Shown: positions 37,711 through 48,691 of the stretch, one piece after another
How positions within the stretch are numbered: position 1 is the first letter of the stretch
Layout: every line of letters begins with the position of its first letter
From: Dicaeum eximium
Taxonomy: Eukaryota > Chordata > Aves > Passeriformes > Dicaeidae
Direction of reading: 5' to 3'
NCBI GenBank assembly: GCA_013396995.1
Contig: VWZP01007499.1
Coordinates: 162,007 to 226,006 of the forward strand
Length of the DNA: 64,000 nt
Translations under genes and position numbers: made by a program
Notes under the pieces: model-generated
The model's input: only the letters and a program-made list of their open reading frames with translations
What the model was told of the DNA's origin: nothing
Database searches by the model: none

Positions 37711-40700
37711 ATACCTTTTAATGATGTTTTCTCTGTATGTGTTTTCTGCACTTTCATGGTACTTCCAAGCTGTGGGGAGCAGAGTGGACCCAAAATAAGG
37801 TCCCAGTGCACTTACCTACATAAAGCATGCCATATCCTGTATTATTTTTACAAAAGAACAGTGTACAATCACTCATCCCTCCTGAACTTTTACTGCAGCT
37901 CTTCATGTGAAGGAAAGTACCAAGGAAAAGGAGTATCTATTAACCTATCAGCAATTTGTCCATTTAATATCTGTGCCCAGTCTAAAATCTGTAAGTCTAT
38001 GATTCAGCATGCAAGGCAGTACTGAGACAATTACCATTTAGAGACCTTTTGGCTGTGCCTTGTCTAAATTGCACTGGCTGAACACATAGATTCTAATGAA
38101 GTTGTTTGTGGCTTGCATTGACTGATTTAGAGTCTTTGTCTTTCCTAAACCTTTTCTTACAGGTGTAAAGTTGATGGAGAATCTTGTGATTCCTGGCAGT
38201 AAGGATACATTGGAGAAGATAACAACCAAAGTCGTAAGGTTCCCTCATGTCCTGGATCCTTCTCAGCAAGGGACTGTGTAATAACTTACAGAGTGAGTTA
38301 ATTGAAGAAGCTATAGAAGTACAGTGATCACAAAATGTGCAATGGTCTCTGATGTACAAAGGAACTGTCTGCAAGCACTAATGCCTCAGCTGGTTTTCCT
38401 CCATCATCTTGTCTGCTGTTTATTTTTGACCCTGATGATTTAATCAGTGCAACGTGGGCTGAATGCTTCACGTACCTGGAGCTGACAGAGGGCTACAACA
38501 GCAGGTGAAGAGACTCACGGTAATGACTGCCATTCAGCTCTGTGCAGTCTGGTTTTATTTGTTACAAACAAAATTATTTGTTACAGATAGATATCTCGAA
38601 TCATCAAACATTTTAAATCCCTTTTGTCTGAGGTATCTTGCATCCACTAGTCGTGACTCTGAAAGTTAAAGAATAAGACCTGTGACAAAAAATATTTCAC
38701 TTTTTTTCTGCACATCTCATTGTTTAGTGAGTATTTCTGGAAAAGTAAAAGTAAACTTAGGACAATGCTTTTTCTAGAATACTTGCTTATCTCAGTACCT
38801 CCTATTTTTGCTTTAATATCATAAGTGATAATTGCACCCCTAGGGTACATCTTGGCTGGTATCTAAACCACAGCTAAAGCCATTTTACTGTGAAAAACTG
38901 TTTTAAATGAGAGGCTACAGATGCTTTAATACCAGGACCACAAAATGAGCTATCAATAAACCTCTATCATTTAAAAAAGCTAAGTGATGCTGAGATTTAT
39001 TAAATACCAAATACAAGTTCACTGCTACCGAAAATCATAGCCCCATTCTGTTGCATTAAAAACAAAGGAGGAAATATAAAAATAATTAGCTTTATGCATT
39101 CAGAAATCTCATAGACCCCAAAATAATAACTCCAGTCTTGACTTGGTAGTACACAAAGGATCTACCCTGTGCCACAAGATTTCCCAAAAACTTGCTGCTA
39201 CTAATAATGCTTAATGCCTTCAGTGGAACTAGAATTTGTCCCAAGGAAAGTTATTTTCTCCTACTGTTATTACAAAGTCTAAACCAAAGAACTTCATTAA
39301 AATTACGTTGTGCTTTCTAGTACGAATGATGATATATTTTGTAGACTTCTCCATAAGAGGTAAGCAGTATGGATGGATCTTCCCTAGTCCTTGCAGAAGA
39401 GACAGCCTGAGAATCCCACAAGGTACAGTAGGGCATAGTACAATAACTTGTGATTAATCATCTGACAAGGAATGCCAACAGGCAAATACACTGGAAAACA
39501 CTATTTGGCTGTAACACAAGTCCTCAGGGGGGAAGGGTAGGGAAAAAATAAAGGGAGCACAACAGGTAAATTCATATTTGCAAAATGATCCTCTTCCAAG
39601 CCTGGGTCTTGTGTCATAAAACAGTTCAAGATGTCCACAATTGCCTCACAAGCTTTGTGCAGGTTCTGCACAGGAACGTGTTCAGTGTAAAGAAGATACT
39701 CTATAAATACGAATAATTATTCTCAGTCTCTCTTCTAGAATTACAGGCGTTTCTAACTGAACAGGATTGAAATAGTCTTTTACATGCTAGTCTAAATAAA
39801 TTCAGATTTACTATGGAAAAATATGAAGTAGCTTTTCCTTATGTACAAGACTCCATGGATTCCAAGACAATGGTGTCAAATTCCATATTGTGTTCCAATT
39901 TCCATTCTTTTAATTTCAACACATTAATTTATTAGAACATGATGCAATCATTTTTCTTTCCTATCCTCCTCCTGAAGGAGGGGGCCAAAGAAGAAAGCCC
40001 ATGCAACCAAACCTTGTGGTTAAATTTACTTTTTTGGCATGACATTTGTTAATGATTTTTCCTCAATCCTTCACTTTGAAGATATTTATTTTCTTAAGAT
40101 TTCTGACAAGAGGTTAATGCAAAAGGTTCCTGAGCAGAGTTACTCCCCAGGATCTGGAAGTTGTAGGCTGCCTTTCCTGCTAGTCAGCTGGGCACTGTCT
40201 GGCACCACCCTGCAGTCCCAGCTCAGGGTGTCCACAGGAAGAAAGCACCTCTGCTTCTTGTGCTTTTGGGTTGTTTTTTTTTTGCTACAAAGTCCAAAAC
40301 CATTAGATTAAAAAAAAAATTCAAAACCACAATTAAAATTTAATATCTTTTAAATATTAAACATTAGGTTTTGGTAAACTGAATTACCAAAAAATTTGTG
40401 GATTTTTTCAACTCATTTCATATGCAAGAAGATAGAAACTTGCATGTGTTTAATGTCAGCCTTTACCAGGTTGGTGCAACAGGAAAACTTTGAAAATGTC
40501 TCTAGTCACGAATCTCAAGAATGCAAAAGACAATGCCAATGGTCTGCATCTGTGATGCAACAGTCACTATTTGTTTGCTAAATAATGATACATTGTAGAA
40601 GCTAATCCAATGCATACAACCGTAAGAGTATGAAAGGAAAGAAGCAAAACAAGTATGGTATGAGATGTGTGCTGGGCAGTCTTCTGAGGAGTGGGAAAAG

Positions 40701-41602
40701 TGTGAAAAGAAAACACAATTTTATATTCTGTGCATTCCAGTTCTTAAAAGCCATCTGAGCAAAACATCTACTATTAGCTGCCCTATAAAGAAAAATAGGA
40801 AATGGGTGGGTAAAATACGTGAAAGGAACAATAGTCTAAAAGCTAATTGCTCTTATTTCCATATAATTCAAAAATATAAAATTGCCTGAGCAAAATGACA
40901 GAAGTGATTTATTCCTGGCCTGTGAATAACCTAAGGCTTACTTGTTTCCTTATTCTAGAAAAGCTTCCTTAGGAAAGTTGAAACAGGAAGCTCGTATATG
41001 CATTTCTTTCCAGGGTGAGGTTTGCCATTCCAAGATGGTATGAAGTTCTCCAGCCTGAGCAGGGACAGGTTATATCTGGAGATGCACCCTTCCCTTGCAC
41101 AGGCCTCACAGCCCCCACCACAGCTTAAAAGTCAGCACCCCCTTTTTATACTAGGAAGAACTACTGCTCTCCCCAAAATCATCCTGGAGAGGGTCTTTGT
41201 GCCAGAATGTGTTGTACTGTCTCTCCCACAGCAAGGGTGTTTGGGGTGACTGAGAAGCCACAGGTTCATGGTGCCACAGCTTCCCTTAGTGCTGGTCCAT
41301 CAACCTGAGTAGCTGTATCTATGCTTTGTCTCACAAAAGCAGAGGACAGCATCTCCTGCCTTAGCAGGAGACTCCAGTAGCAAGAAACACTGCTGTAACT
41401 GAAAGTGGCAATTAAACTCAATACTGGCAGTGCTACACAGCAGGACTTCAAGTTTAATAGCTCAAAAGTTAGGACAGTAAGAATCACTCACAAGAAAGCA
41501 CAGATCAAATGCATTTCTTTGAAAACCTAAAGCAATTAATCTAAAATTACGGGATAAAAAAAGTAATTAAATCTATAGGACTGGGTGAAAGGCAGTATTG
41601 TC
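37711..41602. other. Unique sequence, no gene seen
   Basis: No gene, RNA or repeat family was recognised. The 41030-41260 interval is GC-richer. An 8-bp-arm hairpin TCTCCTGC/GCAGGAGA at 41352-41371 lies nearby. Open frames are short. Confidence 0.55.
41352..41371. repeat. Small perfect hairpin
   Basis: The arms TCTCCTGC and GCAGGAGA flank the loop CTTA. It is too small and isolated to be given a function. Confidence 0.8.
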
Positions 41603-42075
41603 ACTACTATCATACTATCATAGGCTCATCGTATAATTCAGGATGGAAAGGATCTCAGAAGGTCACTAGGCCAGCCTTCTGCTCAAAGCAGGGTCCCAGA
41701 CCAGGTTGCTCAGGGATGTACCATTTGGGTCCTGAAGACCTCCAGAGATGGAGACTGTACAGCCTCTCTAAGCAGCCTCTTCCACAGTGTGGTGGGGAAA
41801 ATGCCTTCCCTTTCAACTAACCTGAATGTCTCTTATTTCAAATTGTGCCCCTAGTCTCTTGTTCTCCTGCCATGTACCACTATGAAGAACCCAGATCTCT
41901 CTTCTTACTAAGAGCTGCCCCCAGAGGTGCTGGGGTGCTCCTGGGTCCTCCCATAGCTTTGTCTCTTCCAGGCTGACCAAGCTGATTCCTTCACTCTGTC
42001 CTCAAAGGGAAAATGCTCCAGCCCCCACCCAGCCTAGGGCCTTCTGCTGAACTCAGTCCATGTTGTTCTTTGTTC
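41603..42075 (-). mobile_element. CR1 LINE 3' end
   Basis: This is the reverse complement of a CR1 3' end. The plus strand starts with a degraded (ATCATACTATCATAG) 3' microsatellite. Next comes the block GGATGGAAAGGATCTCAGAAG, then CCAGACCAGGTTGCTCAGG (41697-41715), CTCCAGAGATGGAGACTGTA (41740-41759) and CAGCCTCTTCCACAGTGTGG. Then TCTTCCAGGCTGACC (41965-41979) and AAATGCTCCAGCCCC near 42011-42025 encode the end of ORF2 on the minus strand. It is moderately diverged, 5'-truncated, and looks like a typical bird CR1 copy. Confidence 0.85.
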
Positions 42076-44842
42076 AGTATCTAGATAATATCTTCCCTCA
42101 AACTACTGACTAATGCAGCCCAGGAGAGTTCCCAGTCACCTTCTCCTTCATGTGCCTGAAGTGCACTCACTTATTGAGTCCTCTAAGAGGACTCACTAAT
42201 TTCCTGAGGAAGCAACAGTAGGCTGAGCTGTCTGCAGTTCCCTGGATTGGTTTTTGTGCCCTTTTGAAGATGACTGAATCACTTACTTTCTGTCAAAGGA
42301 AGAGAGTAGAGGGAATAAAATAGAAGAATGGACCATTTTAAGCTCTGGTTTACAGCTTTTCAACTTACAGATTTTCAGCTAGGTGAGAAAGAATCAGAAA
42401 GAACCCTGAAAGATCTATGAATTGACTTCTGGAATGTGAGAACGACAAGTTAGGTCAGACTGTGACTCTGCTACATAATGCTAAATCTAACAGTGATCAG
42501 TGTAGGATGCCTTGGGTTTGGTTATTAGAAATAATATAAATGAAGGGTTCTCTTGTGTGGAACACCATCTGGTACCCCAGGACACCATCTCATCTTCAGC
42601 AGTCATTGAGTTTGGATGGGTGGGGATCTCCATTGCACCTAAACCACTCTGCTAAACAGTCCTGGTAATCCCATTGTTTACAAACCCATTAAATTCCTTT
42701 GTAGCTCATTATAACTTTGGTAGCAATAAATTACATAATTAAATTCTCTGGTATGTCGGAGAAATGCTTCCTTGTGTTTGACCTAAACATACAGTTGAGG
42801 CTGTTCCCTAGCCCTGGTGTACCAGGACACAATGGGAAATGAATGATTCCCCATTCACCTTCTTTCCATGGTATGCAGTTCTCTTAGATCCCATCAAAGC
42901 TACTCTTGAGCACTTTCTTTCCTGATGAACTTCCTTTGGGATACATTTCATATGTCCATCTGTCTCTCATCCCCTTCCCATGTGTCTCTCCTACAAACAC
43001 CAGTCTGAGAACTGTTTACAAAACAGTCCACAGATCTCCTGGCAGACTCTTAAGCAAAACACAGCCTCTAGCCAAAGTCTGTGTTTTGGAAACAGTTTTT
43101 CTTTAGTAAGTATAGTTTCATTTTTATTTGATGATCTTCATTTGCTAAATGTGGTTAGCTAGCATTTTACAACAGCTATATTTCATCAGCTGGAAAGACA
43201 GGAGAGACTCTTGTGCTGTATTTGGAAATGGGAGTGAAGCATGTCAGGAATGGCCTTCACCAAGGTCTTTCAAGTCTTTTGTATTCAGAGGGCTCCCCAT
43301 ATCCCATGTCAAGGTGACTGCCCTGTGGAGGCCATCGCTGCCACTCAGGAATTCAGGTGGGAGGCTTTGAAGGAGGACTTGGAGATTGGAAGGGAGAGGC
43401 AGGACAAGACTGTTGGGGTGTGAGTGCCTGCACACAGTGCCTGCTGGCATCTGCCCTCTGGGCTGTGGGCATCCTGCCAGAGCGGTGCCTGCTCACAGTC
43501 CTGGCTGCCTCATTCCCTCAGGAGCTGGAATCATGCTTTTCACATCACCACCTTTGCCTCTGCTTGGGCCTGGGTGCAGCACCTTTGTTGTGCCAGCACC
43601 AGGTGCCAACTCTCCTTCTGTATCAGTGCTCCTGCAGAGCACAAGACAGTCTTAAAATATTACCCTTGGTGCCCTTGGTACCCTTAATTTTCCTTTGTTT
43701 CAGCCATTTAGTACATTGTATTAGCTTTTTTTAAAATACCATTATGTGCTAGAACTTTTCTCTTTCCTTATCCAGACTTCTCTTCTGATGGCCTCAAGCC
43801 TTAATTGTGTAAAGTTAAAAAGAGAAGGCCATAAGGCATTTGTTTTGCCAGTGCAGATAGCATACAGAAGATAAGAGCATTTACCTATGGCTTACTCCAG
43901 TGCAATCTCTTACAGACTATGCTGAAAATATGCAGACAGACAATCTGCATAAGGTTTCTGTGAGTGTTCTGGACAATATTTCTGACTAGATCCTCAGCTA
44001 ATTTAAATCAGCATGCGTGTGTAGATCACACTTTAGAATTGTTTCTGTTATGTGCAGTGAACATGTTTATCTCAAATTTAAACAAAGTTTAAAGATGGCC
44101 AAACATCACAAGCTCTGTTAGCCAAGAACCCATTTATTCCTACCTGAATGATAGAAATTTTAAAGCTGGTTAAAACTGCTATGTGGCCAAATGGTTTTCA
44201 TTGGGCAAACATAAAAACCGGGTTCAGAAAGGCTTCCAGTATATATTCAGTCCATTTGATACTCTGTAGAAAGAATTAATACAGTACAGAAAAGTTCCAC
44301 AAGTTTTAAGGAAAAAAAATCCATATTAATTCCAGGTAACTCATATGGGGAAAAATAAAAAGTAGAATTTGATTTAAAATAACTTTTCATGTGACCCATA
44401 AGATTACAAACTTACCAGTGAAAGAAACAGACAAATATTTAAAATGTGCTTTCTGTAGGCAGTGTTTCAGATTGTGGTACTTTGTTTCAAAGTTTCAGGA
44501 CTATTGAATATTTAATTGGCTCTATTATTTTCTTTCAAGCAGGATAGAATATAATCTGATGCTTTTCTAAGTGATTGCAGTATCTGGAAGTACATCTTTC
44601 TTTCCTGCATGGGGCTGTTGCACACCCATTCTGAAGTATATGGAAGAAGATTTCGGCTTCTTTTTAATTCTTCTTCTGACATTTTTCATAGTCTTACTGT
44701 TTTTGGAAAGTCTCCAACATGGAAGCTGCTAATTCACAAATTTTTGTTGCGTGTTGTTAGATTTTTCATTTTTGGCAGTTCTGAAGAATCAATCTTCAAT
44801 CAACAGCTTAGACATTTTCCCAAATTCCTATATTCAGACTGT
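42076..44842. other. Unique sequence, no gene seen
   Basis: No gene was recognised. The 43240-43650 interval is GC-richer and open in several frames at once. The longest frame there has no ATG, and no family is recognisable. The 43795-44110 interval, with words such as TAATTTAAATCAGCATGCG, has the appearance of conserved noncoding DNA, but this cannot be tested here. Confidence 0.5.
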
Positions 44843-44892
44843 TAAAATATTCTATATTTATATATAAATATATATTTATATCACATATGCTA
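44843..44892. repeat. AT-rich palindromic stretch
   Basis: This is an almost pure TA sequence containing the perfect 18-bp palindrome TATAAATATATATTTATA. It could extrude as a cruciform, but it is ordinary low-complexity DNA. Confidence 0.8.
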
Positions 44893-45816
44893 TATATCAA
44901 ACATAATTCAGTTCTGCGGGGTTTTTCTGAGGTCATCTGCTATGGAAAGTTCACAGTTCTGATCAATCTGTTAGTGTTTTCTACCCTTTGTCACAGTTTT
45001 CTGTTTCACAGTGAATTGTTAGGACCCTTTTAAGCCTCTTAAGCAATGCCCTAGGCTCCCTGTCCTTGTGCTAAAGCTAACTCTGAATGCTCGACCTCAG
45101 CAAGGGAACATGCTTCTCTGGGATTCACACTCAACATTCCAGCAAGAGTGCTCTGTTTCCATGCTGTTAGAGGGTTAAGAAACTGTGTTTATTTGGCTTA
45201 CCTTCCATTACACACAGGGATTCTCCAAGACCCACATATCTCTCAGCTCTCTGTTTGAATCCTTCCCTGTGCACAGCCTTCCCAGCAGTCCCCTGCCTCT
45301 CCAGTCACATGTTGTATGGTTTTAGCTCCTTGTAGCTTTTTGTTTATTCTCTCAATCTCTAGTTTTCCCTAAAGGTTGCCATGGAACACCTTCCATATGA
45401 TGTTCCCACCCACACCCCACTCCTGGGAGCTGGCTGCAGTGCATTAGTGTTTCCTGTCTTTCACTGCTCTAGGTACCGCATGATGCTGTTGTCCACGTGC
45501 CTGTGACAACAAGCCAGTTCTGGCATTGATAGAATTGCAAAAAAATGAATAACCAAAAACTTCTCCACACCACTCCTCATTTCATTCCCCTTAAATGTCT
45601 TTTTGCACATAATGAGTTCTGCTGGTTTAATATTTCCCCATTTGGAAGATCTTCCCACTTCTGGACCATCTCCACTGTGTTTCTCCTACACCTGTACCAT
45701 TTCTTACAATGACTTTTTAAAATAGCTGCACCTGAACTGTCACCAGTAAGGGTAATTTCACATCATCTACACAACACCATAATTTCTGGTTTCACTTTTA
45801 TTCCTTTCTTACATAT
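44893..45816. other. Unique sequence, no gene seen
   Basis: No gene was recognised. The sequence from about 45660 to 45816 may be the 5' part of the LTR-like repeat that follows, by analogy with copy A, but similarity there is not visible. Confidence 0.5.
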
Positions 45817-45985
45817 TGACACAGTGTATAGGCTGGCTCTCTGCAATCACTTGGCAGAGCACAGGGGAGCAGAGAGACCAATGCTGTCCAAATGTTTGTT
45901 CCCTGTGATCATGGCTAATAAAGCTCCCTTCTGACCTGTCCTACATCATACTTATGTTATGAAGCACTTGGAGTCCCCAGATATG
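45817..45985 (+). mobile_element. LTR-like repeat, copy B
   Basis: This is the second copy of the repeat seen at 34011-34190. It keeps an AATAAA hexamer (45917-45922), followed by GCTCCCTTCTGACCTGT and a terminal region ending near CCAGATATGACA, which fits the R/U5 end and the CA terminus of an LTR. The two copies differ by many substitutions and small indels, so they are old and independent insertions. They are about 12 kb apart in the same orientation, too diverged for me to call them the two LTRs of one provirus. Confidence 0.5.
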
Positions 45986-46059
45986 ACACTTGACAAAACT
46001 GTGTCTTTCTGACTGCTGTTAACAGTGAACTGAGTGCTTCCCATCAGCAGTGACTCCTA

Positions 46060-47000
46060 GTTCCCTTTTCTGTATAGTAATAGCCAATTTAAAATCCATT
46101 TTTATATATATGCTTAGTTAAAATTGTTTGCCTCCATATTCATTATTTTACATTTATTGACATTGATTTTTTGTCTGTTATTTTACAACCTGCATATCCA
46201 GAGCCTGTTCATCAGACTAAATGTAGAAAATCATCATCTAAGCCAGGCACCATGTGCTCCCATTATAGGCAGCAGAAAGAAAGAGGCATCTCCAGGGCCA
46301 TGATTCCTCCAAGTCTAATGTATATATCCCAAACTGACCAAGGGAATCCAGCCTGTTTCTCTTCACTGAGTACAAAATGAGCCTCAGGTGGTTTGTTGTT
46401 TCTCTAACAGCTATGCTGTGGTTAGGTAAAATAAATCCCACCTGTTGTGAGCTGTCTCTTTCACATTGCAGACTACCTTTGTTTATATTACCCTAAACTA
46501 TTTTGTATCATCTACAAACCTGCCATGCTGCTATTCGCTTTTCTCAGATGATTTTTGTGTGAATGGGACAGGCACACAAATCCACAGATGCTGGTGGGAC
46601 TGCCCTGGAAATCTCCCTTAAAAAAACCCAAAACCCAAGAAAATCCCCATGACAATTTGTTCCTACCCTTTCTTTTTTACTGTAAGAGCTTTATTTATTT
46701 AACAATCTTTTGGGAAAGACATTCTCAAAACCTCTTTGGAAACTCAAGCATGCTTCATTAACAGCACCACCACAACCTGTGTTCTCACTGACTATTTCCA
46801 AGGAGCTCAGTGGATTTATGATGTAAGATTTTCTTCCTACAGAAATTCTAGGCTTTATTATAAGATTCCCATGTCTGTGTTCCTATGTCAGCACTACACA
46901 TCTATAGGTGTCTGGACCTTTTCTAATTTTCTTTTCCAAAACGGAGTTCACATCTACCTTTCAAGGGGAGGGTTGAGCAGTTTTAGCAGTTCTTTTACAA
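46060..47000 (-). mobile_element. Very old CR1 LINE, reverse transcriptase segment
   Basis: Read on the minus strand, this is the RT core of ORF2 of an old CR1/L3-like subfamily. The remnant of motif A (SFQRGFENV) lies at about 46715-46750. A stretch matching the ISNWLKDR-QRV region lies near 46640-46700. The catalytic box survives as GRFVDDT at 46505-46524. The AT-rich sequence from 46090 to 46180 matches the part following the box. Frames are broken throughout. The 5' side (above 46920) fades into unrecognisable sequence and may extend to about 47400. An open frame on the opposite strand (46736-47137) is simply antisense to this element. Confidence 0.72.
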
Positions 47001-48654
47001 CCCTGGGGAAATACCTTAGGGTTCTGCTGATTCATTACTACCTATTTTATTGTTCTGTCCTAAATATTCCCCTACTACATTTGAGCTGCTCCTATTTGTT
47101 GTCATCAGGAAAGCCCATGCAGTGGGAATGTCTCTGAGTTCTTCTTTGTAGTTACCAAGCCCACCCAGCTTTCCTCTTTATAGAAACTCCCTTGGCCCTA
47201 TTGATGCCCTGATTACCACAGCAAGTTTGAGAGAGATTTGACTACATTTTTGGTTCTTTTAGCAAATTATCTTCAAAATGTTTTCCAGACCTGACTCCTT
47301 ATGATCTTACCTTTTCCTTACCAGAACATGATCTACACCTACTTCCTGGAGATTTGTCTTTGGTCTTGTTCACATCAATAAAATATTTTTCATTTTGTTT
47401 TGTAAAAAAACCAGTATTCTGATCATAGTGGATTAGATTAAGTGAAGCTATGACCTACATTAGGCACATACCTGATTATTATGGTGAAGGTGTAGTTTGC
47501 CTGCTTCTGCTCAGAGTCAGTAGTTTTGGTAACAAGAAAGAGAGTAATTTCCATTAATCTGAGATGACCCAAGGTAGGCAGCAGAGGTATTTGTGCTCTG
47601 GCATCCTTCCTTTAGAATGCTCTCTGCTTCATTAAAAAAAGAAGAAACACCTTCTATTTTAAAATTAATTGAGATAATACTGTTTTCACGAGAGAGGAGA
47701 TTCCTCAGAGAAAGGTCAATAACATAATTAGCAAAATATAATTAAGACGGTAGTGCTGAAGAACAAGAATCAAGTTGCTGGCCACATGCTTCCCTTGGTA
47801 CATCTGGTAGGTTGGTTCTGTCCTTTGCCTAGGCTTGTGAAAAAGACAGAATTTAACAAAAAAAAAAAGTTCTTGGGTCTGAATATCTGGCACTTGAAAG
47901 TCAGCACATACTATGATTTGGTTCTCTAAGCACTCAATTTTTTGCAACTTGGCATCATGAGCAAGAAAATAAGGCATTGTTTATGTTCTTAATTTCAAAA
48001 GTTAATTTTACATCACATAATTTGTAATATTCAGTGCTTTCAATTTGCCCTTTTGCGTATATTTGCAGATATGAGCTGGACTGAAGCCTGAAACAAGTCA
48101 ATATTATAGCCTACTAATGCAGTCCATACTCTTAATTACTTTATCCTAATGAATACTCTGATCTCTGGGACATTTTATAGAAATAAAAACTAATTTTAAA
48201 TAATAGCCATATTTGAAAGTTTGAGCTTTTGTTTGTGACAAAAGTGCAAAGACAAAAGCTTTCATAAAGAGAAAAATCAAGAATTATCCAGTAATTACTG
48301 GCAATGAGTTATAGTTCTTGCTTTGTTGATAATCACGGGAACAGAAGAATTGCTATAGTTTAGCAGACATCCAGTGTGATGAGTTTGTTACCATTTCTTG
48401 CACAGTGATCAATTCCTTATGTTGCAAAGGCATATTATGTAGTAACCCACACAAAGGAACAGCTTTTAATCTCTGGAAACTACTGCCTCATTTAGAGCCT
48501 CAAACATGGCAATGAAAGTCCCAAGGGTTTTAACTCATCTTTTCTTAAAGCGACTCCTGGGAATACCTGAAATGCCAAGACCTGGTTCTACCCACACGTT
48601 GTGGGTTTGGTTCTGTTTTGAGTTTTTAAAGAAGAGTTAGTGGCATTTCTTATA
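47001..48654. other. Unique sequence, no gene seen
   Basis: No gene was recognised. The first 400 bases could be further decayed CR1. The 48010-48200 interval is AT-rich but non-repetitive and might be conserved noncoding DNA. Confidence 0.5.
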
Positions 48655-48691
48655 TTTACTTGGCTTACTTACTTGGCTTACTTTACTTACA
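48655..48691. repeat. Short tandem repeat, TTACTTGGC-like
   Basis: About two and a half copies of TTTACTTGGCTTAC follow each other, with the last degenerating into TTTACTTAC. Confidence 0.85.

Noticed and set aside
43357..43734. 125-codon open frame in a GC-richer patch
   Set aside because: It has no ATG, and the other two plus-strand frames are open over much of the same interval, which points to composition rather than coding.
46736..47137. 133-codon open frame on the plus strand
   Set aside because: It begins in, and runs largely antisense to, an old CR1 reverse transcriptase segment on the minus strand.
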